From an uncultured Clostridia bacterium (lineage in GTDB: Bacteria; Bacillota; Clostridia; TANB77; CAG-508), in assembly GCA_944390975.1 (NCBI GenBank), contig CALXRX010000011.1, positions 1 through 48,391 of the forward strand: a stretch of DNA of 48,391 bases. The letters run 5' to 3'. Shown here one piece after another: positions 17,378 through 25,749 of this stretch (position 1 is the first letter of the stretch; each line of letters starts with the position of its first letter). The translations under genes and the position numbers were made by a program. The notes beneath the pieces are model-generated. The model was not told the origin of the DNA. It did no database searches and worked only from the letters and a program-made list of their open reading frames with translations.

Positions 17378-17926
17378 TTATTTTTCTAATTTTTTTATTT
17401 CATCTCTTAATTTTGCTGCATCTTCATATCTTTCTTCTTTTATTGCTTCTTTTAAACTTTCTTTTAATTCATTTAATTTAGTATTTTGTTGTTTTTCTTC
17501 TACTATTTTTCCTTTTATATTTGTATTTATATTTTCTGTTTTTTGCTTATTATCCTGCAAAATTCCTCTACCTATATGTCTATTTCCTCCATGTATGTTT
17601 TTTATTATTTTGTCAATTCTGTCTGAAAATACTTCATAACAATTTTCGCATCCAAATTTTCCTGTATTTACAAAATCATCATATGTCATACCACAATTGC
17701 TACATATTAATTTTTCTGGTACTCCAAAACTTGGTAAGAATTCTTTTTCATCTTCAAAAAAATCTCCTAAAAAGCTAGATAAATTTATTGGCATATTAAA
17801 ATCTAGCCCTCCTATACCTAACTCCTTACTACATTTCTCACAAAGCCTCATTTCTTTTTTTACTCCATTTATAATTTGTGTATATCTAACATTTGCTTCA
17901 TTTTCTCCACAATTATCACATAACAT
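17378..17926 (-). CDS. mcsA: McsB activator McsA
   Basis: McsA is the zinc-finger adaptor that activates the arginine kinase McsB. The N-terminus has CDNCG and CEKC pairs. A second pair of Cys motifs, CSNCG and CENC, lies near residues 88-110. The C-terminus is a UVR domain (LKEAIKEERYEDAAKLRDEI) as in ClpC. The GTG at 17935 overlaps AAAGG. ATG 17926, eight bases on, is the preferred start and gives 182 residues. It lies between ctsR and mcsB with short gaps. Confidence 0.93.
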   Translation of the reverse strand: MLCDNCGENEANVRYTQIINGVKKEMRLCEKCSKELGIGGLDFNMPINLSSFLGDFFEDEKEFLPSFGVPEKLICSNCGMTYDDFVNTGKFGCENCYEVFSDRIDKIIKNIHGGNRHIGRGILQDNKQKTENINTNIKGKIVEEKQQNTKLNELKESLKEAIKEERYEDAAKLRDEIKKLEK

Positions 17927-18013
17927 ATTAATCACCTTTCTTTATTATTTATATTTAGGTTTTTAATGGCTTTACCTATAAACCTTTATTAGTAATTGTT
18001 ACATGTCTTTATA

Positions 18014-18460
18014 TCAAACTAAATTTAGTAACATGTTTTTAAATATATTTGCTCTTAATTCATCTTTTATTTCAGTAGGAACTATAAGAACATTATCTGC
18101 TGTTGCTACCTTTAACAATTTTGCTTCTAACTCTCCTATTATTCCATATGATAAAAAATTGCTTATATATATATCAACTTCTCCTGCTGTTATTTTATCT
18201 TCCATACTCGCTATTATATGCATTAAATAGTTACTACTTGTTACATTTACCTTTTTTATTCTTATATGACCTCCTCCACCACGTCTGCTTTCTACATAAT
18301 AGCCTTGTGATGGTTTAAACCTGGTTTGTATTACATAGTTTATTTGTGATGGAACACATTTAAAGTATTCTGCTAGTTCATTTCTTTGTATTTCTATATA
18401 TTCATCTTCATCTTTTAATAGTTCTTTTATAAATTTCTCTATTTCATCAGACATTTTCAT
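18014..18460 (-). CDS. ctsR: Stress repressor CtsR
   Basis: CtsR represses the clp genes and its own operon by binding tandem heptads. The 148-residue protein has the winged-helix segment RNELAEYFKCVPSQINYVIQ and the wing loop ESRRGGGGHIRI near residue 60, which contains the glycine-rich thermosensor. A C-terminal dimer domain follows. It is the first gene of the operon, and its binding site is visible upstream. GGAGGG lies 12 bases before the ATG. Confidence 0.94.
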   Translation of the reverse strand: MKMSDEIEKFIKELLKDEDEYIEIQRNELAEYFKCVPSQINYVIQTRFKPSQGYYVESRRGGGGHIRIKKVNVTSSNYLMHIIASMEDKITAGEVDIYISNFLSYGIIGELEAKLLKVATADNVLIVPTEIKDELRANIFKNMLLNLV

Positions 18461-18499
18461 TTTTTATTGTGTCCCTCCTTTTATCATTTTCTTTATTGT

Positions 18500-18522
18500 T
18501 TTGACTTTGACTTTCTTTGACC
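18500..18522 (-). promoter_or_regulatory. CtsR operator
   Basis: On the minus strand GGTCAAA-GAA-AGTCAAA (18522-18506) matches the known CtsR consensus RGTCAAANANRGTCAAA exactly. A third GTCAAA heptad follows at 18505-18500. It lies between the -10 box and ctsR, so binding would block initiation. Autoregulation is expected. Confidence 0.93.
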
Positions 18523-18530
18523 TATATAAT

Positions 18531-18558
18531 ATTATATATTCTTTTTGCTTTTTTGCAA
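18531..18558 (-). promoter_or_regulatory. Promoter of the ctsR-mcsA-mcsB-clpC operon
   Basis: -35 TTGCAA (18553-18558) and -10 TATAAT (18531-18536) are spaced 16 bases on the minus strand, directly upstream of the CtsR operator. Confidence 0.75.
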
Positions 18559-18621
18559 ATACTTTTTTAAATAATATTCTTTTATTTTTTATATTTAAAT
18601 TTGTTTTTTTATTATTTTCTT

Positions 18622-18810
18622 TTATTTCCTCTTTTTTTCTTTGTTTTTTGTTATTTCTTGTAGTTCTTCAACTTTTTCTTTTTGTTTTTCAAGTGGTATC
18701 CACGCAAAATATGAAGATATGAATTCTCCATATTTTGTAACATCCTCTCCTACTTCTGCTCCATATATTTCCTTTATTTTTTGCTCAAATTCTTTTTCTT
18801 CTTTATCCAT
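18622..18810 (-). CDS. Small acidic/basic protein of unknown function
   Basis: The 62-residue soluble protein has a central conserved-looking part (KIKEIYGAEVGEDVTKYGEF, then ISSYFAWIPLEKQKEK) and ends in a Lys-rich tail. A GTG at 18822 lies inside the ribosome site. ATG 18810, nine bases after GAGGTG, is preferred. The ribosome site itself is inside a long hairpin (18811-18860). I do not recognise the family. It follows the ABC exporter operon in the same direction. Confidence 0.55.
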   Translation of the reverse strand: MDKEEKEFEQKIKEIYGAEVGEDVTKYGEFISSYFAWIPLEKQKEKVEELQEITKNKEKKRK

Positions 18811-18860
18811 AAAATTACACACCTCATAATTAAACTTTAATTATAAGGTGCGTAATTTTT
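18811..18860 (-). promoter_or_regulatory. Long hairpin holding the RBS of gene 18622-18810
   Basis: An inverted repeat of about 22 bases per arm with few mismatches (AAAATTAC, CACCT, TAATTAAA and complements) ends directly at the ATG. The GAGGTG ribosome site is in the 3' arm on the minus strand. It may act as terminator for the upstream ABC operon and as a translational lock for the small gene. Confidence 0.6.
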
Positions 18861-18877
18861 ATTTTTTTATTCATTTT

Positions 18878-21478
18878 TTATATATTTTCATCTCTTAATA
18901 TATCAATTATATTTTCTTTTTTTATTCTGCTACTTGAATATATCATTGTAATAAACACTACTATATATACAGCTATGATTGATATTATAATTGCACTCCA
19001 TGGAAGGTTAAATGCAAATTCTAAAAGGTTTCCAAATCCTTTATTAATTAAATAGCATATTCCTACTCCTATAGGTATACCATATAACAATGCTTTTGTT
19101 CCATAAAAAATACATTCTAAATTTAACATCTTTTTAAATGCTTTGTCTGTCATTCCAATGGATTTTAACATTGCAAATTCCCTTCTTCGTAAATTTATAT
19201 TTGTTGAAATTGTATTAAAAATATTGGCTATTCCTATTAATGAAATTAAAGTTATAAATCCATATAAGAATATATTAATTATTAATTTTAAATTTCTTTG
19301 TGATTCTATATCTTCTTTTATATTTTGAATAATTACCTTTGAATCTTTATTTTCATTTTTTATTTCTTCTAAGCTTGCTTCAAATGCTTTGCTATCATTT
19401 ACATTAAAAAACATTTGTGAATATGTCATATTTTGATTTCTGTTTAATATGTTATCTAATCCATTTTTAGACATTACAAGAACAAGCCTTGGATAATTTG
19501 CATTTTCTAATCCAAATGGATATTTATCTGTTATTTTTGCTAAATGTACTGTTCTTTGGTTTGATTCTTCACTTGTTTCATCATATACCTCTAATATAAT
19601 TTCATCATTTTCTTTATAATTTGTTAAATCTCCTTTGTATTTTCCTGTAGTTAATATATCTATTGTATTAATTAATATTGCTTGGTTATCATTTAATCCT
19701 GATATGCCTACTTCTTGTAAATAGCGACTATATTCTTTTTCATTTAAACTAATTATTGATACATTTATTAGATAGTTCCCTTCCTCATTTTGTACAAGCA
19801 TATTGCTAATATCACTATTTTCTTCTAACTTTTTACTAAATTGGGAATTAAATCTATCTTTTGTTATGGTTGTATTAGCATATCCTCGTTCTATAATAGA
19901 AATTCTGTCAATTGAACTTAGTTTTTCAATTTTTTCTTGTATTTCTTTGTTTGTAATTACTACTCCTTCTGAATTAGTTATTTGCATACTATAATCATAA
20001 TCTACTGTTGCATATACAGAATCCATTCCACTATACATATATTCTACAAATCCACTAACTGATATAAATAATACTATACTTATTATTAATGAAATTACTG
20101 TAGTTCTATATCTTTTTTTGCTTCTTTTTAAATTTTTTAATGCTATTTCTCCTTCTATTCCAAATATTTTCATTATAAATTTAGGTGTTTTTAATTTTTT
20201 GGCTTTTATTTTTATATCATCTTTTTGACGTATTGCATCTATTGGAGTTATTTTACTTGCACGTTTTGCAGGAATTATAACAGACAAATATATTGTAATT
20301 GCTATTAAAACTACAGCTATAATTATTGATGGCCAAGACACAACTAACTGTATACTCCAATTTTCATTTGCAGTTTCTAATATCGGCTTTAATAAATTAT
20401 TAACTACTCCTAATGTAATTCCTATTCCACCTATTCCAGATAGCACTCCTATTGGTATACCAATTAATCCTAATAAAACTCCTTCATATATAACTGATTT
20501 CTTTATTTGCTTTTTAGTTGCTCCTATAGAAGAAAGCATTCCAAATTGCTTTTTTCTTTCAGATACAGAAATGGCAAAACTGTTGTATATAACTAATATT
20601 GAGCCTATAGCTATTACTAATATTAATATTGCACAAACTGAATATAGCATTGTTGTAAAACCATCTGTTGCATTAACTCCTTTATATGCAAGCACATATG
20701 CATTATATTTTATATTGTATATTCTTTGTCCATCTCCATCTTCATACAATCCCAAATCATCTGCTATTTTTTGTGTATCTTTATATATATTGTTTGCATT
20801 TTTATGTATAACTCCTATATCCACATATTTAGATGTTATTTCTTTTGTTTCATCTAATAAACTAACACCTGAAGTATAATTATCTCTAAAAGTTTCAAAA
20901 TCTGGCTGTTTTATTTTCCCACATATTGTATATGTTTTTTCTCCTGTTTTTACAAACTGCTCTTCTTCTGTGTATTTTTGGGATAAAAGTTCATAATTAT
21001 CTAACATTCTTTTTCCTATGTTAAGTGTTATAGAATCTCCTATTTTTGGCTCATTTTCTTTTCCATCAAAAAAACTTTCACTCAAAACTATTTCTGTATC
21101 ATTTTCAGGTAACCTTCCTTCTATTAGTCTTATTTTCATGTTTTCTAATGCTACTTTATCATATTCCTTTATGTATAAAAATTGATCATCTGAATATGGA
21201 TTTTGTGCCATTCCAACTGGTACCATAAGCATTGTTTTTTCAAAATTTTTATTATTTATTATTTTTTCAATATCTTTTGTCTCAACATTTTTTATATTTG
21301 CTTCCCATGCTCCACTATTTTGTATTTCTACATCTAGCATAAATGCCCTAAATGATACAGCTAGAGTTGCAACTGCTGTTATCATTGCTCCTGATAATAT
21401 AATTCCAATAATAGTAACTATTGTTCTTTTTTTATTTAATTTTAAGTAATTCTTTGTAAGTTTATTCAATATATTCAT
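18878..21478 (-). CDS. FtsX/MacB-type ABC exporter permease
   Basis: This 866-residue membrane protein has an N-terminal helix (about 20-42), a large extracytoplasmic domain and three helices around 285-420. After a second N-terminal-like helix and a further extracytoplasmic domain, three C-terminal helices follow (about 735-860), i.e. two FtsX-like domains. ISVSERKKQFGMLSSIGATKKQ and LRRREFAMLKSIGMTDKAFK are the cytoplasmic coupling loops. It pairs with the ATPase at 21518-22186 (39-base gap). No linked two-component system is present, so a role in peptide-antibiotic resistance or lipoprotein or peptide export is open. Confidence 0.88.
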   Translation of the reverse strand: MNILNKLTKNYLKLNKKRTIVTIIGIILSGAMITAVATLAVSFRAFMLDVEIQNSGAWEANIKNVETKDIEKIINNKNFEKTMLMVPVGMAQNPYSDDQFLYIKEYDKVALENMKIRLIEGRLPENDTEIVLSESFFDGKENEPKIGDSITLNIGKRMLDNYELLSQKYTEEEQFVKTGEKTYTICGKIKQPDFETFRDNYTSGVSLLDETKEITSKYVDIGVIHKNANNIYKDTQKIADDLGLYEDGDGQRIYNIKYNAYVLAYKGVNATDGFTTMLYSVCAILILVIAIGSILVIYNSFAISVSERKKQFGMLSSIGATKKQIKKSVIYEGVLLGLIGIPIGVLSGIGGIGITLGVVNNLLKPILETANENWSIQLVVSWPSIIIAVVLIAITIYLSVIIPAKRASKITPIDAIRQKDDIKIKAKKLKTPKFIMKIFGIEGEIALKNLKRSKKRYRTTVISLIISIVLFISVSGFVEYMYSGMDSVYATVDYDYSMQITNSEGVVITNKEIQEKIEKLSSIDRISIIERGYANTTITKDRFNSQFSKKLEENSDISNMLVQNEEGNYLINVSIISLNEKEYSRYLQEVGISGLNDNQAILINTIDILTTGKYKGDLTNYKENDEIILEVYDETSEESNQRTVHLAKITDKYPFGLENANYPRLVLVMSKNGLDNILNRNQNMTYSQMFFNVNDSKAFEASLEEIKNENKDSKVIIQNIKEDIESQRNLKLIINIFLYGFITLISLIGIANIFNTISTNINLRRREFAMLKSIGMTDKAFKKMLNLECIFYGTKALLYGIPIGVGICYLINKGFGNLLEFAFNLPWSAIIISIIAVYIVVFITMIYSSSRIKKENIIDILRDENI

Positions 21479-21517
21479 GCCTTTACATCCCTTCTTTTTT
21501 ATCTTTATATATTAATT

Positions 21518-22186
21518 TTAGGCATTTGCTATTTTTCCATCTTCTATTTTTATAATTCTATCTGCCTCTTTTGCAATATTAGAATCATGTGTAATCATAA
21601 TTAGTGTTTGCTCATATTTTTTATTTGAAAATTTTAATAACTCTAGAATTTCCTTTGAATTCTTTGTGTCCAAATTTCCTGTTGGCTCATCTGCAAGTAT
21701 TATTGCTGGCTCATTAATTAAACTTCTTCCTATTGCTACACGTTGTTGTTGTCCTCCAGATAATTGGTTTGGTAAATGTTTTATTCTATTTTCTAGTCCT
21801 AAACTTTTTACTATTTCTTTCAATTTTTGCTCATCAATTTTTTTACCATCTAATAGCACTGGTAAAGATATATTTTCTTCAACATTTAATATTGGTATTA
21901 AATTATAAAATTGATATATTAACCCTATATTTCTTCTTCTAAAAATTGCTAGGTCATTATTATTTAATGAATATATATCTGTGTTATTTATATATACCTT
22001 TCCATTAGTTGGTTTATCTACTCCACCTAATATATGTAACATTGTTGATTTTCCTGAGCCTGATGGACCAATTATTGCAACAAATTCCCCTTTTTTTACA
22101 CTAAATGATATGTCATTTAAAGCTTTAACAACTGTTTCTCCTTTACCATATATTTTTGATAGATTTTCTACTCTTAATATTTCCAT
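21518..22186 (-). CDS. ABC transporter ATPase of the MacB/LolD type
   Basis: The 222-residue cytoplasmic ATPase energises the permease encoded just downstream. Motifs are Walker A GPSGSGKST near residue 40, Q-loop YQFYNLIP near 90, signature LSGGQQQRVAIGRSL near 142 and Walker B ILADEPTGNLDT near 160, with H-loop ITHD near 198. ATG is preceded by AAGGAGGG. It belongs to the o228/LolD-like subfamily that partners FtsX-type permeases. Confidence 0.92.
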   Translation of the reverse strand: MEILRVENLSKIYGKGETVVKALNDISFSVKKGEFVAIIGPSGSGKSTMLHILGGVDKPTNGKVYINNTDIYSLNNNDLAIFRRRNIGLIYQFYNLIPILNVEENISLPVLLDGKKIDEQKLKEIVKSLGLENRIKHLPNQLSGGQQQRVAIGRSLINEPAIILADEPTGNLDTKNSKEILELLKFSNKKYEQTLIMITHDSNIAKEADRIIKIEDGKIANA

Positions 22187-22297
22187 ATTTTCCCTCCTTT
22201 TTTTCTAATGCTATTATATATTATTTATTTCGTTTTTCTAGCTTTTTAATAATTTCTTAATTTATTTTAATAAATATTTAATTTTACAAAGACAAAA

Positions 22298-22347
22298 AAA
22301 CTATACAAATTTCTCATATTTTACATAAAAGAAATTTTGTATAGTTT
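22298..22347 (-). terminator. Terminator of prepilin-like gene 2
   Basis: An inverted repeat AAACTATACAAA(A)TTTC with its complement and a 17-base loop is followed on the minus strand by seven T. Confidence 0.8.
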
Positions 22348-22376
22348 AATTATATTAAATGCCCTTACTCTAGTTT

Positions 22377-23411
22377 TTATAGTCCTAATTCATATGCAGT
22401 AGCTTTTGAAGTTCCATCTCCTCCTAGTACTTTTACATCTTGGTTTAGAGATATAACTGGACGAAGACCAAAAGAAGCCTCGTAACTACTTATTGTTCCG
22501 CTAGCAAAGCAGAGGTTGCGGTTACTCAAGTTTCCATCTGTATGCACATAACGTACAATAAATTCGCACCAGGCAGAATTAGAATACACATTGCGGGATG
22601 CTAGCCAATAATACTCTCCTGTTGTCCAAATGTTGGATGCCTGCATTACTGTTTGATCTGTTATATAGTTTTCATCTGTCAATTTCTTGCATTCTATATC
22701 TCCATTTTCCACTCCTTCTGGTAGAAAATTAGCTGGTATATCATATATCCCTTCTACCTCTGTATTTTTTGCATTAAATGTTCCATCAGTTTCTATTGTT
22801 GGTACACTTCCTACACATCTTCCATCTAGTGCATACGGACTTCTTGTTGCATATTTTTCTGCTCTCTCGTTTAATATAGCTATTGCATTATTATAATCAC
22901 TCATTGATGTTTGAAATTCTGTTAATTCAACTCCGCTTCTTCCTAATCGTATATATTCCACATTTTTATCTGATATAATTTGTAGTCCATATGTGTCATC
23001 ATTATACAATACTCTAAATGTTACTATTCCATTAAATGCTCCTGAACTTAATCCCGTATCATATTTTACATAATCTCCTGGTTGCGCTATATCTTTTAAG
23101 AATTTATTCTGTTCTACTGGTGTTTCTGGTGTATCTGTGTCACCATCTCCTCCAGATGAATTTCCTGTTCCTGCTATTATATTGTTTATTGTATTTTCAA
23201 AATCTGCTAACCCTGCAAGTTCTTTATCCTGTGCTTGTGTATAGTTCTTTCCTGCCATTTCTGCAGTCCTAAATATTCCATTTTCTCCTAGAGTTAGATT
23301 TATTGTTACCCCTGCTAATATTAATAGCACGATTATTGTTATAATTAATGCTATTAATGTGATACCTTTATTGTTTGTTCTTTTACTATCTTTTTTTAAG
23401 TTTTTTTTCAT
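22377..23411 (-). CDS. Prepilin-like lectin-fold surface protein 2
   Basis: This intact 344-residue paralogue of 5940-6993 has a basic start, a prepilin-like helix (KGITLIALIITIIVLLILAG, residues 15-34) and the LGENGIFRTAEMAGKNY linker. A Gly/Asp/Thr-rich spacer near residue 90 is followed by GDYVKYDTG and a C-terminal domain from YYWLASRNVY to GLRPVISL. The C-terminal domain resembles C-type-lectin-like target domains of diversity-generating retroelements. Its codons (many NNY, with CGC, CTC and AGC) are richer in GC than the N-terminal half. No reverse transcriptase is in the window. Surface display by a pilus or as a membrane-anchored pseudopilin is inference. Confidence 0.75.
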   Translation of the reverse strand: MKKNLKKDSKRTNNKGITLIALIITIIVLLILAGVTINLTLGENGIFRTAEMAGKNYTQAQDKELAGLADFENTINNIIAGTGNSSGGDGDTDTPETPVEQNKFLKDIAQPGDYVKYDTGLSSGAFNGIVTFRVLYNDDTYGLQIISDKNVEYIRLGRSGVELTEFQTSMSDYNNAIAILNERAEKYATRSPYALDGRCVGSVPTIETDGTFNAKNTEVEGIYDIPANFLPEGVENGDIECKKLTDENYITDQTVMQASNIWTTGEYYWLASRNVYSNSAWCEFIVRYVHTDGNLSNRNLCFASGTISSYEASFGLRPVISLNQDVKVLGGDGTSKATAYELGL

Positions 23412-23562
23412 TTTTTCTTTATTCCTCCTTTGTTTTTCTACTTCTCTTAATTATTATTTTGAGCTATTTTTCACAGTTTATTCATTTTTTGTAGTAAGAT
23501 GGGTATCTTTTGTTTTTTAATTGTCAATGTACCAGTTTTATTTTGATTTGTTTTATGATACT

Positions 23563-23591
23563 ATATTATATTTACTCATGTTCTTTGTCAA
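23563..23591 (-). promoter_or_regulatory. Probable promoter of prepilin-like gene 2
   Basis: On the minus strand consensus -35 TTGACA (23586-23591) is followed after 17 bases by TAATAT (23563-23568), with an overlapping TATAAT at 15. The leader to the ATG at 23411 would be about 150 bases. The 350-base gap 23412-23763 holds this promoter, the leader and the terminator of the next gene, and nothing else I can see. Confidence 0.5.
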
Positions 23592-23703
23592 GTATTTTAT
23601 ACATCTTTTTTCTTCCTTTTTCAAGTAGTTTTACAATTTTTGTAAGCACTTGTTGCCATAATTTATTTATTTTCTTTATATTCTATATTCATTTTTACTA
23701 ACT

Positions 23704-23732
23704 AAAAAACGTTCCCATTTTCAGAGAACGTT
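23704..23732 (-). terminator. Terminator of gene 23764-24057
   Basis: A stem AACGTTC/GAACGTT with an 11-base loop is followed by T6 on the minus strand. Confidence 0.75.
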
Positions 23733-23763
23733 CTAAAATTTACTTTTATTTAATTTTATAATA

Positions 23764-24057
23764 TTACATACGACTTCCTAGCAATTTAAAGTTTCCTTTA
23801 TTGGTATTTGCCATTAGTTCTAATTGGTTGTTATTAACAATGCATGTTGCCTTATATTCAATGTTTCCTAAAGGTGTATTAAAGTTTCCAGAAAATTTGC
23901 ATTCATTTTCTCTTGTTTTCATTCCTCTAAAAGTGTTTCTCATTCCCATAGTTTCTATTGTTCCTTCTACATTATTTCCTCTGCTTACTAATTCAATAGT
24001 TCCATTAATTGCACCCATTGGTGTATTTAATGATGCTTTATATCTACCCTCTAACAT
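23764..24057 (-). CDS. Small beta-rich protein with internal duplication, unknown function
   Basis: The 97-residue protein has no signal peptide. It reads as two similar halves: residues 1-45 (GRYKASLNTPMGAINGTIEL, then NNVEGTIETMGMRNTFRG) and 54-95 (GNFNTPLGNIEYKATCIV, then NNQLELMANTNKGNFKLLG). Each repeat has the pattern G-x-[FY]-x-TPxG, then NNxLE, then a Gly-rich strand. This suggests a small symmetric beta sheet or barrel. It starts at ATG with GGAGG upstream and has its own terminator. Single-gene unit; function unknown. Confidence 0.7.
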   Translation of the reverse strand: MLEGRYKASLNTPMGAINGTIELVSRGNNVEGTIETMGMRNTFRGMKTRENECKFSGNFNTPLGNIEYKATCIVNNNQLELMANTNKGNFKLLGSRM

Positions 24058-24128
24058 ATTTACCTCCTAGTTAATTATATTCTATTTATTATATGTTTTA
24101 TGATTTTTTTAGTGATAAATATATATAC

Positions 24129-24165
24129 AAAAAAACACAGAAAATTTTGGTTTCTGTGCTTTTTG
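24129..24165 (-). terminator. Terminator of the SSB-like gene
   Basis: A stem CACAGAAA/TTTCTGTG with a short loop is followed on the minus strand by seven T. Confidence 0.8.
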
Positions 24166-24183
24166 TTTGTTTTTTTATTATTT

Positions 24184-24876
24184 TTAAATAGCTTCTTTAG
24201 CATCTTCTGCTAATTCGTCTTCTTTTTGATTAATTACCTCTAAGCTACCTATTGAAACTTCGTATGCAACTCTTGTTTCTGCAGTTCCATCTTCAAATTT
24301 CTTTTCATATGTTCTAGATTGAACTCTACCTATTACTTTTACTTCAGTTCCAACATCTATGTTTTGGCAGAATCTTGCAGTTCTTCCCCATGCAATTGCT
24401 GGTATATAATCTGATTTATTATATGCTCTATTAACCGCTAACAATAAGTCTGCTATTTCACGACCAAATGGTGTTTGTCTATATATTGGTTTTTTACAAA
24501 TATATCCTGTTAAAACAACTTCATTTGATACTATTTCTTTTCCTTCTTCTTCACTTAATTCTTTTTCAATTTCATCTTCTGAAAAGATGTCTTTTGCAAA
24601 TACTGTTAAAATTAGCTTATTTTTTTCATTTTCATAACTGTTATAAGATCTAAATTGACCTTTTATTAATATTTTTTTACCTACTTGTAAGGTGTCCTCT
24701 TTTATTAGTCTTTCAGAAATTGTTACTGGTATGATATCTTGTGTACTACTTAAACGTGGTACTTCCATATCAAATATAAAAAACCTTTCTCCATAAATTT
24801 CGTGACTAAATCTTTTCTCACTTGTTACTTTTCCCATTAATACTAAATGGTTATTATCAGCATAATTTATATTCAT
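24184..24876 (-). CDS. Double OB-fold single-strand DNA-binding-like protein
   Basis: The 230-residue soluble protein carries two SSB-type OB folds. The first covers residues 9-95 (NHLVLMGKVTSEKRFSHEIYG...VGKKILIKGQFRSY). The second covers about 118-215 (NEVVLTGYICKKPIYRQTPFGREI...IPAIAWGRTARF...VGTEVKVIGRVQSRTYEK). The second resembles the core of bacterial SSB. An acidic C-terminal tail (ELAEDAKEAI) lacks the SSB tip DDDIPF. It is a duplicated SSB relative seen in Clostridia rather than the main SSB. The promoter is visible upstream and a terminator follows. Role in DNA metabolism is inferred. Confidence 0.8.
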   Translation of the reverse strand: MNINYADNNHLVLMGKVTSEKRFSHEIYGERFFIFDMEVPRLSSTQDIIPVTISERLIKEDTLQVGKKILIKGQFRSYNSYENEKNKLILTVFAKDIFSEDEIEKELSEEEGKEIVSNEVVLTGYICKKPIYRQTPFGREIADLLLAVNRAYNKSDYIPAIAWGRTARFCQNIDVGTEVKVIGRVQSRTYEKKFEDGTAETRVAYEVSIGSLEVINQKEDELAEDAKEAI

Positions 24877-24970
24877 TATACTCTTTTCCTCCCTATCTTT
24901 TTTATTTCATCTATTGTATCTTATTCATTATGTAGCTATTTTAGAATATATTTTTTACTCGTATACGTCT

Positions 24971-24999
24971 ATTATACTACTTTTTTTTGGATTTGTCTA
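24971..24999 (-). promoter_or_regulatory. Promoter of the SSB-like gene
   Basis: On the minus strand -35 TAGACA (24994-24999) and -10 TATAAT (24971-24976) are 17 bases apart, about 95 bases before the ATG. Confidence 0.65.
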
Positions 25000-25067
25000 C
25001 ATAAAAAGTTTAATTTTACCATTTTTTTAGTTTTTTATTTCATGTTTTATATAAATTATATTTAATT

Positions 25068-25568
25068 TTACAACTCGTACCCTTCTTTATCATATATAAT
25101 TAGTAATGAAACTATTCCCATTATTACATTTGTATCTATCTTGTTTCGTGTTTTTATATTTATTTCTTGAGGCTCTACTTCAATTTTATTTACATTATAT
25201 ATATTCCTCTGTATACAAATTAATATTTCTTCTTCTTTAACGCTGGATGCTGTTATTGTACTTTTGCTACTAAATCCATATGTTATAACATTCAAATTTA
25301 CATTTTCTAAAAAGTTTAAATCTATTTTTTCATCTGCATTTATTATTAGATAATTTACTTTTGATATAATGTTTTTTACAATAGCTTTTTTAGATAATAT
25401 TTTGTAATTATTTGAGAAAATTGCAACTGTTTCAAATTTTATATTTTTTAAATTTTCTATATTTTCTTCCGTAAATATTATAATTGTTTTGTTTCTTAAT
25501 TCTTTTTCTAAAATTCTTCTTATATAATGTTCATTCTTGTTATCACAGACAACTCCTACAAAAGCCAT
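25068..25568 (-). CDS. Mur-ligase-like small protein, function unknown
   Basis: The 166-residue protein has alternating strands and helices. The middle segment LIINADEKIDLNFL...VITYGFSSKSTITASSV resembles the segment of Mur ligases where a nucleotide-free C-terminal region begins (N-x-D-D, then TYGxxxxAxITA). It lacks a P-loop and is far shorter than a Mur ligase. I therefore call it a Mur-ligase-like fragment family rather than an enzyme. ATG start. No neighbour in the same operon is obvious. Confidence 0.6.
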   Translation of the reverse strand: MAFVGVVCDNKNEHYIRRILEKELRNKTIIIFTEENIENLKNIKFETVAIFSNNYKILSKKAIVKNIISKVNYLIINADEKIDLNFLENVNLNVITYGFSSKSTITASSVKEEEILICIQRNIYNVNKIEVEPQEINIKTRNKIDTNVIMGIVSLLIIYDKEGYEL

Positions 25569-25709
25569 TTATCTGTTCTCCCATCTTTAATTACTATATT
25601 ATCTAATTTTATTATACCCTCTAATTTTTTTCTTATTCTATTATTTACCTTTTTTGGAAGATTTATTTATTTTACTGTTAATTCGTCATTTATTGAATAG
25701 TAAAATATT

Positions 25710-25742
25710 AAAAATCTGAAAGACTATTTTAATCTTTCAGAT
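25710..25742 (-). terminator. Terminator of gene 25750-26298
   Basis: A stem ATCTGAAAGA/TCTTTCAGAT with a 9-base loop is followed by T5 on the minus strand. Confidence 0.75.
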
Positions 25743-25749
25743 AAATTAT

